The notes: a model not told the origin generated them from the sequence alone. Shown: positions 6,259-13,777, numbered from the stretch's first letter. The stretch: 15,704 nt of DNA from CAZJRB01 sp964547995 (GCA_964547995.1 CAZJRB010000148.1:1-15704), one strand, 5' to 3'. Numbers and translations are program-made.

Positions 6259-9200
6259 ATGAGCGAACGCCGAACGTTGCTCCTTGCCCCAGGTCTTTCG
6301 GCCAACCGCTGCTCCCATCCCAAAGCCCGCCAATTACGGCTCGAACCGCTCGAAGATCGTCGGATGCTGAGCCTGTCGTTCTCGCTACCGGCGGTTCTGA
6401 ACAACAATGCGGGCAGCGACTCTGCAGTGGATCGGTATCCGCAAGTGACGACCGATGGGGCTGGCAACTGGGTTGCCGTGTGGCATTCCGGCGACGACCT
6501 CGGAGGGACAATCGGCACCGATAACGATATCCTTGTCTCCCGTTCGACCGATAACGGCCAGACGTGGACGGCCTCCGCCGCGTTGAACACCAATGCAGCC
6601 ACCGACTCCGGAAGTGACTTCTACCCCCAAGTGACGACTGACAGCGCCGGCAACTGGGTCGCCGTATGGAACTCATCGGAGGACCTGGGTGACACGATTG
6701 GCATTGACTACGATATCTTTGTCTCACGTTCGACCAACAACGGCCAGACGTGGACGGCTCCTGGCGTGCTGAACACCCACGCCACCACGGATTCTGGTTT
6801 TGACCGGGACGAGCAACCCCAGGTGGCGACCGACGGCGCCGGCAACTGGGTCGCCGTATGGTGTCATGGGGATTTTTTCAATTACGATATACTTGCTTCC
6901 CATTCGACCGACAACGGCCAAACGTGGACGGCCCCCCGACTGCTGAGCAACGCACCTGCGCTTTCCCCCCAGGTAGCGACCGACGGCGCCGGCAACTGGG
7001 TCGCCGTATGGAACTCATACGACCAGGGCACGATTGGCACGGATAACGACATTTTTGTCTCCCGTTCGACCGACAACGGCCAAACGTGGACGGCTCCCGC
7101 TGCGCTGAATACCAACGCAGCTATCGACTCGGGACGTGACGACGTTCCGCAGGTAACGACTGACGGCGCCGGCAACTGGGTCGCGGTATGGTGGTCCGAC
7201 GACACGCTGGGCGGCACGATCGGCGCAGATACCGATATTCTTATCTCCCGTTCGACCGACAACGGCCAGACGTGGACGGACCCGGCGGCGCTGAACAGCA
7301 ACGCGGCCACTGACGGTGGAGGAGGCGATTTTGACCCCCAGGTGACGACCGACGGGGCCGGCAACTGGGTCGCTGTATGGCGTTTCAATGGGGATATCGT
7401 AGTCTCCCAGTCGACGGACAGCGGCCAGACGTGGACGGACCAGACAGCGTTGGATACTAGCGCCAGCCTCGACTGGTTTCCCCAGATCGCGACCGACGGC
7501 GCTGGCAACTGGGTCACGGTGTGGTGTTCCGAAGACACTGTTGGGGGAACGGTCGGCGAGGACTTGGATATCTTCTTCGCTACCGCATTTCTCTTTGCCA
7601 CGACGCTCGACTTCGGCGATGCCCCAGATGGACCGTATCCGACGCTTCTGGCCTCCGACGGCGCCCGGCACCGGCACGTACCCGTCGGCCCGAGACTGGG
7701 GGCCAATCGCGACACCGAATTCGACGGCCAGCCCACCATCGCAGCCGATGGAGATGATACGACGGCCGTGTCCGATGACGACGGCATTACGTTCATCACG
7801 GCGTTGACCCCCTCCACGTCCACGACCACCACGGCGAGCATCGAAGTGGATCTGCGGAATGCCGATGCGGTCTCAAACCGACTTGATGCGTGGATCGATT
7901 TCAACCGCGACGGCGACTGGCTCGACCCGGGCGAGCAAATCTTCACGAACTACAACCTGGGTACCGCGGACGGAGTGCAGACGCTCGATTTCACGGTCCC
8001 GCAAGACACCAGCCGGAACGTCGACCCGGGCAACACCTACGCCCGCTTCCGTTTGAGCACGGTCGGGGGCCTGGCGACAACGGGACTGGCCGACGACGGG
8101 GAAGTGGAAGACTACAAAGTCACCATCTACGCGGCCGCCAACACCGTCGGACTCTATTCGCCGATCAACAGCAAGTTTTTTTTGACTAACCGACACGAGG
8201 CGGGGACCGCCGATGTGACCTTCCAATTCGGGGCCGCCGACGCCGGTTGGCTACCGATTGCTGGCGACTGGAACGGGGGCGGAATTAATACGATCGGATT
8301 GTTCGACCCCGTCGAGGCCCAGTTCCACTTGAAGAATTCGAACGATCCTGGAGCCGCCGATCTGATGTTCTGCTACGGACCGCTGTGGGGTGGTTACAGA
8401 CCGCTGAGGGCCGGTTACGAATCGCCGCGAACCGGTTGGCTGCCGATTGCCGGCGACTGGAACGGGGACGGAACCGATACGATTGGGCTGTTCAACCCGG
8501 TTACTTCCGCCTTCTTCTTGAAGAACGCGAACGAGGGCGGTGTCGCCGATTTGATGTTCCGCTACGGGCCGGCCGAAAGCGGTTGGCTACCGATCGCCGG
8601 TGACTGGGACGGAGACGGTACCGATACAATAGGCCTTTATGCACCAACTCCTTCCGCCTTCTTCTTGAAGAACGCGAACGAGGGCGGTGTCGCCGATGTG
8701 ATGTTCCGCTACGGGCCGGCCGAAAGCGGTTGGCAACCGATCGCCGGTGACTGGGACGGAGACGGTACCGATACAATCGGGCTTCTTGCACCAACCCCTT
8801 CCTCCTTCCTCTTGAGGAATTCGAACGACGTTGGCGTTGCCGATGTAATGTTCCGCTATGGGCCGGCCGGTGCCGGTTGGCTTCCAATTGCCGGAGACTG
8901 GGACAATTCGGGATCGCCACTGCTGGCCGCCGACGGCGCGGTGCTTCCTGCCGAAGGCGCCGTATCGCTGACGCAGGCCGAGCTTACGCCGATTGTCAGC
9001 GAGGCGATTGCCGATTGGTCCGGGATCAGGCTGGCCACCGAGCAGATTGAGTCGCTCTTGGCGGTCGATTTCATCGTGACGGACCTGCCCGGGGCGCAAA
9101 TCGGGTTGGCCACGCTCGACACGATCTACCTCGACATCGACGCAGCCGGACATGGCTGGTTCATTGACTCGACGCCCGGCGTGAATGAGGAGTTCCGGGC

Positions 9201-9408
9201 CACCGGCGATGGCAACCTGGTGGCGGTTGATCCACAGTCGGTGGACCACATGGACCTGTTGACGGTCGTCTCGCATGAGTTAGGCCACACGCTAGGGCTT
9301 TCGGACCTGGATTCGCCGATCGGTAGCCTCATGAGCGGGACGCTGGAAACCGGCTTGCGACGGGAGCCGGGGGTTGAGGAAATCGATGCGTTGTATGCCC
9401 AATTCTGA
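6259..9408 (+). CDS. Mosaic exoprotein: Asp-box repeats, GEVED domain, propeller-like repeats, metalloprotease-like domain
   Basis: 1049 residues. ATG 6259 is chosen over 6157 because GAGGA lies 8 nt upstream and the earlier ATG sits inside the promoter. RLEPLEDRRMLS (27-38) is the planctomycete N-terminal export signature. Residues 60-440 hold seven copies of DGAGNWVAVW and six STDNGQTW-type Asp boxes (BNR repeats, as in sialidases), probably a beta propeller. Residues 450-625 form a GEVED domain (DFGDAPDGPYPTLL to DDGEVEDYKVT). Residues 628-882 are five repeats of about 49 residues with (D/N)TIGL and GWLPIAGDW, propeller-like and perhaps calcium-binding (DGDGTD). Residues 900-1049 end with SHELGHTLGLSDLD: H1006, E1007 and H1010 plus D1016 as possible third zinc ligand, as in snapalysin. 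It likely acts outside the cytoplasm in adhesion or polymer and protein breakdown; the substrate is unknown and sialidase activity is unlikely to be safe to infer. Confidence 0.88.
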   Translation: MSERRTLLLAPGLSANRCSHPKARQLRLEPLEDRRMLSLSFSLPAVLNNNAGSDSAVDRYPQVTTDGAGNWVAVWHSGDDLGGTIGTDNDILVSRSTDNGQTWTASAALNTNAATDSGSDFYPQVTTDSAGNWVAVWNSSEDLGDTIGIDYDIFVSRSTNNGQTWTAPGVLNTHATTDSGFDRDEQPQVATDGAGNWVAVWCHGDFFNYDILASHSTDNGQTWTAPRLLSNAPALSPQVATDGAGNWVAVWNSYDQGTIGTDNDIFVSRSTDNGQTWTAPAALNTNAAIDSGRDDVPQVTTDGAGNWVAVWWSDDTLGGTIGADTDILISRSTDNGQTWTDPAALNSNAATDGGGGDFDPQVTTDGAGNWVAVWRFNGDIVVSQSTDSGQTWTDQTALDTSASLDWFPQIATDGAGNWVTVWCSEDTVGGTVGEDLDIFFATAFLFATTLDFGDAPDGPYPTLLASDGARHRHVPVGPRLGANRDTEFDGQPTIAADGDDTTAVSDDDGITFITALTPSTSTTTTASIEVDLRNADAVSNRLDAWIDFNRDGDWLDPGEQIFTNYNLGTADGVQTLDFTVPQDTSRNVDPGNTYARFRLSTVGGLATTGLADDGEVEDYKVTIYAAANTVGLYSPINSKFFLTNRHEAGTADVTFQFGAADAGWLPIAGDWNGGGINTIGLFDPVEAQFHLKNSNDPGAADLMFCYGPLWGGYRPLRAGYESPRTGWLPIAGDWNGDGTDTIGLFNPVTSAFFLKNANEGGVADLMFRYGPAESGWLPIAGDWDGDGTDTIGLYAPTPSAFFLKNANEGGVADVMFRYGPAESGWQPIAGDWDGDGTDTIGLLAPTPSSFLLRNSNDVGVADVMFRYGPAGAGWLPIAGDWDNSGSPLLAADGAVLPAEGAVSLTQAELTPIVSEAIADWSGIRLATEQIESLLAVDFIVTDLPGAQIGLATLDTIYLDIDAAGHGWFIDSTPGVNEEFRATGDGNLVAVDPQSVDHMDLLTVVSHELGHTLGLSDLDSPIGSLMSGTLETGLRREPGVEEIDALYAQF
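8504..8777 (+). repeat. Near-identical 127-bp tandem copies inside the exoprotein gene
   Basis: Segments 8504-8630 and 8651-8777 lie 147 nt (49 codons) apart and by eye differ at only two positions: TTG/GTG near 8561/8708 and CTA/CAA near 8597/8744. The other copies of this repeat in the gene are far more diverged, so these two come from recent duplication or gene conversion. Confidence 0.85.
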
Positions 9409-9649
9409 ACTACCCCGCGCCCGTGATCGGATGGCGCCACAGAAGCGGTCGGGCAGGCCGGCGGGTGCGCAACTGTTACGCACGGCGCTGGCGGTCGAGG
9501 CGCTGACTGTCGGTTCGGCGGCTTATTAACGTTACTGAGCTTCTTAGTTCTTGTGAGCGTCCCGACCGCATTCAGGATCGTCGACACGGCCGGAACGTGC
9601 GCTGAGAGGCGCTAGGACGCGGTCTGTGCGTCTTGAGAGCCGGGCAGGT

Positions 9650-9683
9650 GTCTGAGGGCCTATTCGGCGAGGGCGCCTCAGAC
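9650..9683 (+). terminator. GC-rich hairpin, possible terminator or processing site of the exoprotein transcript
   Basis: GTCTGAGG (9650-9657) pairs perfectly with CCTCAGAC (9676-9683), extended by GCC (9658-9660) with GGC (9672-9674) across a one-base bulge. No T run follows, so it is not a classic intrinsic terminator. It lies 240 nt after the exoprotein stop codon. Confidence 0.3.
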
Positions 9684-9753
9684 GGGCGCCAAGAAGCGCT
9701 GAGGGGCATAGTCCACCCGTGTCTTTGCTTGATCCTGAATTACTCTGTGCGAT

Positions 9754-9790
9754 AGACGAAAGGGAGGCGCGCGGCGTTCGCGCACCTCCC
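9754..9790 (-). terminator. Intrinsic terminator of the minus-strand operon
   Basis: Read on the minus strand: GGGAGG, T, GCGCG, loop AACGC, CGCGC, G, CCTCCC, then TTTCGTCT. This is an 11-bp GC-rich stem with one mismatch and a T-rich tail. It lies about 50 nt after the stop codon of the last gene (9843), where a terminator for the seven-gene run is expected. Confidence 0.7.
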
Positions 9791-9842
9791 ATCGCTTTCC
9801 TCATCGGGTCGGCTGATCAGTTTCGCCCTTCTTTCGGCTTCT

Positions 9843-10193
9843 CTAGTTCGTGACCATCATCTCCACCCGGTTATCCCATTTCGAGACCGCTGGATGCCGC
9901 ACTCGCTCACCATAGTGCTCGGTGGCGTAGTGTTCCAGGTAGAATCTTTCCTGACCGGGCAATTGGTCGACAATGCCTACCGTCCAGATCCCCGCTTCGT
10001 TTTCGAGGATCGTGAACGACCCTAGCACGAAACGCAAGATCGGTAGGTTGCCTTCGGGAATTAGACGAACCTCTGCAACGTTACACTCGAAAGGAAGTGC
10101 GGGCGTCTCGGCGTAAAACAAGGTCTCGCCCATTGCATCGGCGGGAAAGTCGAACGACCGACCGTCGGCCATTCTCAAACGCAAAATGTCCAT
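9843..10193 (-). CDS. Hypothetical 116-residue protein, last gene of the minus-strand operon
   Basis: Not recognised. The ATG at 10193 is chosen because AAGGAG lies 6 nt upstream; an in-frame ATG at 10325 has no such site and reads through a GC-rich gap. The protein is predicted to be beta-rich (LRLRMADGRSFDFPADAM, then LRFVLGSFTILENEAGIWTV) with a more charged C-terminal third containing FYLEHYATEHYGERV. There is no signal peptide or membrane segment, and one Cys. It follows the 118-residue gene by 125 nt and is followed by the terminator at 9754-9790, so it is likely the final cistron. Function unknown; a small accessory or inhibitor subunit would fit. Confidence 0.65.
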   Translation of the reverse strand: MDILRLRMADGRSFDFPADAMGETLFYAETPALPFECNVAEVRLIPEGNLPILRFVLGSFTILENEAGIWTVGIVDQLPGQERFYLEHYATEHYGERVRHPAVSKWDNRVEMMVTN

Positions 10194-10318
10194 AAAAAAC
10201 TCCTTGGAAAAAATGTGAAACAAATTCTCTTCGTCGCCCGCCGCGCGGGCGTGAGGCGGCACAGGGCGGACCGAATAGGCCGGCCCCGTGCTTGCGCCTC
10301 GGCGTGCGGATGCCAAAA

Positions 10319-10675
10319 TCAGCACGCCGGCTTAGCTTCTTCTGCCCGCCGCAAAATCTCGCGCGCGACCAGTTCGAACTCGATCTTGTTCATCGCAGTC
10401 ATCAGAGGATCGTCGATCAGCGAACGGAGCGGATTTGGCCCGCTTGGACGAGGCAACCTTCCCAGGACAATGTAGTGGAGCCGATCCACCAATTGCTCCT
10501 CAGGGGTTGCCATCGCATCAACCGCTTCCAAATCGTCCGCCGTCGAGCCTTCGACCTTCTCCTCGATGGCCTCGGCGGCCAACGTGTCGAGGTCCACTTC
10601 GCCCGAAGTGGTGAGCCATTGCAGAAAATGGCTCGTTTCCGGGCGCATAGAATTCGGAGAGTCGGGCCTACTCAT
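10319..10675 (-). CDS. Hypothetical 118-residue acidic helical protein
   Basis: Not recognised. The start ATG 10675 has AAGGAG 7 nt upstream; an in-frame ATG at 10723 has no ribosome binding site. After a short leader with Ser and Pro (MSRPDSPNSMRPETS), residues about 17-60 are acidic and helical (VDLDTLAAEAIEEKVEGSTA). The second half (EQLVDRLHYIVLGRLPRPSG, then MNKIEFELVAREILRRAEEA) is helical and more balanced. There is no membrane segment. It sits 112 nt after the radical SAM gene in the same direction, with no promoter recognised between them. The overall look is of a small helical partner protein, but nothing proves a function. Confidence 0.65.
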   Translation of the reverse strand: MSRPDSPNSMRPETSHFLQWLTTSGEVDLDTLAAEAIEEKVEGSTADDLEAVDAMATPEEQLVDRLHYIVLGRLPRPSGPNPLRSLIDDPLMTAMNKIEFELVAREILRRAEEAKPAC

Positions 10676-10787
10676 TCGATCACTCCTTGTTGTTGTGGTG
10701 ACGTGCGATAAGAATGGCCTCATCGTGGCGGGGTGTGGTAAATGCTACGACCTGATCGGTGTCCTAATTCGTAGTTGTACTCCACGC

Positions 10788-11642
10788 TTATTTGCACGCC
10801 GCCTCTTTCTCAACCGCGAGGATCCTCTTGGTTTCCGGCGACCATCGCACCAACGGTTTACCTTTCAAAACCTCGTAGATTGACCGAATTCTGTTGGGGG
10901 ACTGGTTCTCTTTGATCTTCCGAACTTCGGCTTTCTCTCTTCGAGACCGCGGTCGAACATTCTGCCCAACGCGCTTCATTATCCCGATGTTGATGAAGAC
11001 GTTGACGTAGGGAACAAGCCTGTGAAACAACTCGGACACGTTGGGGGCATCAAGCATCGGCTCGATGTTGACGCTGGTCTTGAATCCCTTTCGGAATGCG
11101 TACTTCAGACAATTCAGTCGCTCCTGGAAGTTGGAGGCTCCCGGCTCCCAGAAGCGCAAGATGGCGTCGTCCATTGCTCCGACGGTAAACCGGAATTCGA
11201 TGTTCGCGAGGTTGTCAGCGAATTCCGCGCACAGCCGTTTGATGCATTCGAGGCGGGGCTTACTGCAGACGATGACATCATTTCCCCCTGCCAACAACTT
11301 CTGCATGACGGCCACACAGGACTCCAGGAAGTCGGGCGTGATATCGTGGGTCGTGGGGAATCGGACAGTCCCGTAGCATTCCCCGCTCTTGTAGTCCTTC
11401 CCCTTTTTCAGCCGGTGATACGTCGTACCCCAGTCGTCATCTGCGCGAATTCTGCCGAAACGCTTGGCCGCGGTCCTGGCAAAGCAGTATCGACAGCGGT
11501 TAGCACAGCCGAGAACGATATTTACTTCCGTGTCCCCCCAAGCCCGGTCGCCTGAACTCGACGAGTTCGGTTTTCCGCGGGGTTTCTTTGTTTGTCGCCC
11601 GGCGGCGTTACCGCGGAGCTTCTTCGAGGTCTTCTTTCCCAT
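10788..11642 (-). CDS. Radical SAM protein, spore-photoproduct-lyase-like group
   Basis: 284 residues. GCANRCRYCFA gives the CX3CX2C cluster-binding cysteines C46, C50 and C53 for a [4Fe-4S] cluster that cleaves S-adenosylmethionine to a 5'-deoxyadenosyl radical. Residues 150-200 (EFRFTVGAMDDAILRFWEPG, then NFQERLNCLKYAFRKGF and VNIEPMLD) match the conserved EP-x(5,6)-RL and VxVEPM pattern of SPL-like radical SAM proteins. The first 25 residues are Lys/Arg/Gly-rich, suggesting contact with nucleic acid. True spore photoproduct lyase is unlikely in a non-sporulating lineage, so the substrate is open; DNA or RNA repair or modification is the favoured guess. It is the fifth gene of the minus-strand run, 88 nt after its predecessor. 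GGAG lies 10 nt before the ATG and is partly buried in a hairpin. Confidence 0.8.
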   Translation of the reverse strand: MGKKTSKKLRGNAAGRQTKKPRGKPNSSSSGDRAWGDTEVNIVLGCANRCRYCFARTAAKRFGRIRADDDWGTTYHRLKKGKDYKSGECYGTVRFPTTHDITPDFLESCVAVMQKLLAGGNDVIVCSKPRLECIKRLCAEFADNLANIEFRFTVGAMDDAILRFWEPGASNFQERLNCLKYAFRKGFKTSVNIEPMLDAPNVSELFHRLVPYVNVFINIGIMKRVGQNVRPRSRREKAEVRKIKENQSPNRIRSIYEVLKGKPLVRWSPETKRILAVEKEAACK

Positions 11643-11657
11643 TGGAGATGTTCTCCA
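11643..11657 (-). promoter_or_regulatory. Hairpin covering the ribosome binding site of the radical SAM gene
   Basis: TGGAGA (11652-11657 as read on the minus strand), loop ACA, then TCTCCA (11648-11643) make a perfect 6-bp hairpin directly before the ATG at 11642. The GGAG Shine-Dalgarno sits in its 5' arm, so translation may be damped or controlled. It is short enough that chance is possible. Confidence 0.3.
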
Positions 11658-11730
11658 GAATCAGTTTTCTTCTATTAACATTTGCAGGGGTTAGCCTCGG
11701 GCGGTCACCGTTCGACCGAGCCGCCATTTG

Positions 11731-12039
11731 TTAGTTCTCGCCGAGCACGTGACGCCGAAGCGACGCCATGTCGGCGCACAATGCAACGGTACCGGCCAGT
11801 TCGGCGCGAAGCTCCCGAACCGATAGGCTGCCTTTTTGATTCTTCTTTCCGTTCAACGCGACTTTCGCCTTTCCTTCTGCCGACCGCGGTCCGGTCGACT
11901 TCTCCCATGGCCGATTTGCGAGTGCCGTCTGACGTAACTTTTCACGCCCGGCCGGCGTCAACCCCTTCCGTTTTTGCCGGTTGAGGCGGCCGGCTGCGAC
12001 GCAACGGGGATTTCGCCGTCCATTCGTTCTTTGAGGCAT
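11731..12039 (-). CDS. Small basic protein with STGPR-x-EGKA signature
   Basis: 102 residues, strongly basic. The start ATG 12039 lies inside the preceding gene in another frame, with GGAG 9 nt upstream, so translation may be coupled. Residues about 25-70 (GLTPAGREKLRQTALANRPW, then EKSTGPRSAEGKAKVALNGK) match a signature, STGPRTPEGKARSAxNG, that I know from small proteins of phages and mobile elements in many bacteria, whose role is undefined. The C-terminal part (LSVRELRAELAGTVALCADM) is helical. The basic charge suggests nucleic-acid binding. The 82-nt overlap with the upstream gene is longer than usual, yet the signature is clearly in this frame and the upstream product also reads as protein to its end, though its overlap region is low in complexity. 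Confidence 0.75.
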   Translation of the reverse strand: MPQRTNGRRNPRCVAAGRLNRQKRKGLTPAGREKLRQTALANRPWEKSTGPRSAEGKAKVALNGKKNQKGSLSVRELRAELAGTVALCADMASLRRHVLGEN

Positions 12040-12785
12040 TGGGGTATTTCTCCATTGTGTTTGCCGTTCCGTTTGCTTCCTTGTTTGCTGTCACAACTCT
12101 TCATTCTTGGTTTTTGTTTCGGAGGCTCCGGTTCCTGTTGGGCGGCAGGATGGATCTTCCCGGCTACCGCCGAAGTCTCATCGATGACCGGTCGAGACTT
12201 TTCACGGTAAGTTGCCAACGCCACAGCGGTTCGCCGAAGCTCACCAGCCATGCGGGCGGCGGCATTTGCGAACGAAACCGTGAGGTTGGGATGTTCAGTA
12301 ATCGAACTTTGGCAGAGCAATCGACCGACCGTGTGATGCGCCATCAATAACTGTTCGAGCAGTAGTGCCTCGACGGGATCTTGCGGGTCTCCGCACGCTT
12401 TGAGGATCCCGTTTCGATATTCGACGTACGCATCGACGTCGATGTTCTTGCCCAGGATTTGCTGCCCGATTAGGTACAGATAGCCGGCCGACGCCTTGTC
12501 CTGCAAATTCGCTGCGCGGAACTTGTTCGCCCATTCCTGAAGAATCCGCGGATCAACATTGGGCTGGGTCGGACGCGGTTCCCCTGCCGACGGCGAGGGT
12601 TCCCCGAAAAGGTCGACTGGGTCGTTTGGGACATCTGGCACCGGCGCCTTCGCGGAATGTGAATTCTTGCTCGTCGGCATCTTGATGGTAGGAGGCCGAC
12701 TGCCGTTGCCGTTGCCGTTGCCGGGGCCGAAGGATACCAGGCCGTCGTCGTGATGCTGAAGTCTGCCGTCTTCCTTGCTTTTCAT
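11958..12785 (-). CDS. Hypothetical helical protein of mobile-element type
   Basis: 275 residues from ATG 12785, chosen because AAGGA lies 9 nt before it; the ATG at 12794 overlaps that site. Residues 1-75 are low in complexity and Pro/Ser/Asn-rich, including NGNGNGS encoded by a GCCGTT hexamer run (about 12699-12722). Residues about 80-200 form a compact helical domain with WANKFRAANLQDKASAGYLY, DPQDPVEALLLEQLLMAHHT and AAARMAGELRRTAVALATYR. That last pattern I associate with unnamed mobile-element proteins that neighbour STGPR-x-EGKA genes. The tail (200-275) is Lys/Gln/Pro-rich and disordered. It starts 23 nt after the HTH gene and overlaps the next gene, so these belong to one operon. No catalytic motif is visible; a DNA-packaging, replication or structural helper role is possible. 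Confidence 0.7.
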   Translation of the reverse strand: MKSKEDGRLQHHDDGLVSFGPGNGNGNGSRPPTIKMPTSKNSHSAKAPVPDVPNDPVDLFGEPSPSAGEPRPTQPNVDPRILQEWANKFRAANLQDKASAGYLYLIGQQILGKNIDVDAYVEYRNGILKACGDPQDPVEALLLEQLLMAHHTVGRLLCQSSITEHPNLTVSFANAAARMAGELRRTAVALATYREKSRPVIDETSAVAGKIHPAAQQEPEPPKQKPRMKSCDSKQGSKRNGKHNGEIPQCLKERMDGEIPVASQPAASTGKNGRG

Positions 12786-12808
12786 GGTTTGCATTCCTTA
12801 TAGATTGA

Positions 12809-13777
12809 TTATGCGGCCTCGGCCGGCTGAAGCTCATCGAGCAACTCGTCGAACGTATCCAGGTTGTTGTCGAAGGCGACCTTTGGGCAATCCGCCGTAG
12901 GCGGCCGGGACTGGCGGAATTGATCTGCAAAATACAACAGGCACAGACCGATCTTTGATTTCGGATTGTCGAGCTTCAGCATTCGCAGCTTCAGGGCCCG
13001 GTACATCATTAATTTTTCGACGGGGAGTTTCGAACCCCGCAGTCGAGTCCGCAGGACATGCTTGTAATTCTTGCCGCCATTTTGTAATAGGTCGTCGATC
13101 AACCGCTCGAGAAGGAAAACCCCTCCGTGGTACGCGTAGAGAAACCAGAAGGTGCGCACATCACAGGGATCGAGTGCCGAGTGAATACCCGGCCCAATGA
13201 TCTGATGGGTGATCCAGCCTGGGGAATCGATCCGATCCAAAACATTGAAAAAGCATTGTTCATACGCCGAGACTGTTGCCGGCGGTAATTGGGTCTTCCG
13301 GGCAATCGTTTGGATGGGCTCTCGAGCGAGAATGCGCGATTCGACTTCAAGGCGTGCGAGAAGCGGTCCAGAATGCCACAGCCCGTACGCTTGGCTCAGG
13401 GCAGGGAACGCCTCCTCGACCCGTTGGCGCTCCGTGTTGCTCTGGCACCTCGCCAGCTCCTGAAGGAAGAAGACTACCTGCACGAGGCGAAGGTCCGTCT
13501 CCGGGGCGAGCCGCATCCGGTTGTGGACGACCAAGCCGGCAAGTTTCCATCGCCAATCGGCCGGGCGGTCGTGGGCGCCGGGCCGCGCCGCCAGTAGTGC
13601 CGCGAGTGATGCCGCCGGGGTGGGCATATCGTTGACCGGTCCGGATTTCGGTGTATGTTTGTTGTTGTGCCGGCGTGCCGGCGGCGCGGAATCGTAGTGT
13701 TTATCGCCGAAGATCGCTTGCATGATTGGTCGCCTCGCGTTGAGTTGTTGAATCCATATCAATTTGCTGCTGGTCAT
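12809..13777 (-). CDS. HTH-containing protein directly downstream of the ParB-like gene
   Basis: 322 residues. ATG 13777 directly follows the TAA of the ParB-like gene, with GGAG 6 nt before it inside that gene's last codons, a layout typical of translational coupling; a second possible start is ATG 13723. Residues 1-60 are basic and look disordered. Residues about 150-182 (EPIQTIARKTQLPPATVSAY) have the shape of a helix-turn-helix. The rest is helical, with an aromatic-rich stretch (TFWFLYAYHGGVFLLERLID, 209-228) and a Lys/Arg-rich region at 235-275, then an acidic tail (DELLDELQPAEAA). Not assigned to a family. Coupling to a ParB-like protein suggests a DNA-binding partner, for instance in partition, replication or regulation of the cassette. 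Confidence 0.72.
   Translation of the reverse strand: MTSSKLIWIQQLNARRPIMQAIFGDKHYDSAPPARRHNNKHTPKSGPVNDMPTPAASLAALLAARPGAHDRPADWRWKLAGLVVHNRMRLAPETDLRLVQVVFFLQELARCQSNTERQRVEEAFPALSQAYGLWHSGPLLARLEVESRILAREPIQTIARKTQLPPATVSAYEQCFFNVLDRIDSPGWITHQIIGPGIHSALDPCDVRTFWFLYAYHGGVFLLERLIDDLLQNGGKNYKHVLRTRLRGSKLPVEKLMMYRALKLRMLKLDNPKSKIGLCLLYFADQFRQSRPPTADCPKVAFDNNLDTFDELLDELQPAEAA

Larger units (their letters stand above)
9409..9842. other. 434-nt intergenic region between convergent genes, rich in hairpins
   Basis: No gene supported. It separates the plus-strand exoprotein gene from the end of the minus-strand operon. It holds the third copy of CTTAGTTCTTG (9543-9553), a hairpin at 9650-9683, a further CCTCAG/CTGAGG pairing option (9676-9704), and the operon terminator at 9754-9790. 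A minus-strand open frame at 9544-9804 overlaps all of these structures and has no recognisable content. Confidence 0.55.

Noticed and set aside
6882..7946. A 354-residue open frame on the minus strand
   Set aside because: It is the mirror of the Asp-box and GEVED repeats of the plus-strand exoprotein; its repeats (HTATQLPAPSV) are just the antisense of DGAGNWVAVW, and it has no own start signals.
6450..8900. Regularly spaced repeats that could suggest a CRISPR array
   Set aside because: The repeats keep one reading frame, vary as protein repeats do, and have unit sizes of about 150-190 nt, unlike the short repeats and spacers of CRISPR.
8587..9276. A 229-residue minus-strand open frame
   Set aside because: Antisense to the IAGDW repeats and the metalloprotease-like domain, with no recognisable protein content.
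6259..9408. Calling the exoprotein a sialidase from its Asp boxes
   Set aside because: Asp boxes occur in many beta-propeller proteins, and the arginine triad and FRIP-type motif of sialidases are not visible.
11022..11555. A 177-residue plus-strand open frame
   Set aside because: Antisense to the radical SAM gene, whose cysteine motif and family pattern are clear.
10788..11642. Assigning the radical SAM protein as viperin or as the phage Gp37/Gp68 (DUF5131) family
   Set aside because: The sequence around the cysteines and the EP...RL...VNIEPML stretch fit the SPL-like group better, and the C-terminal signatures of viperin are not seen.
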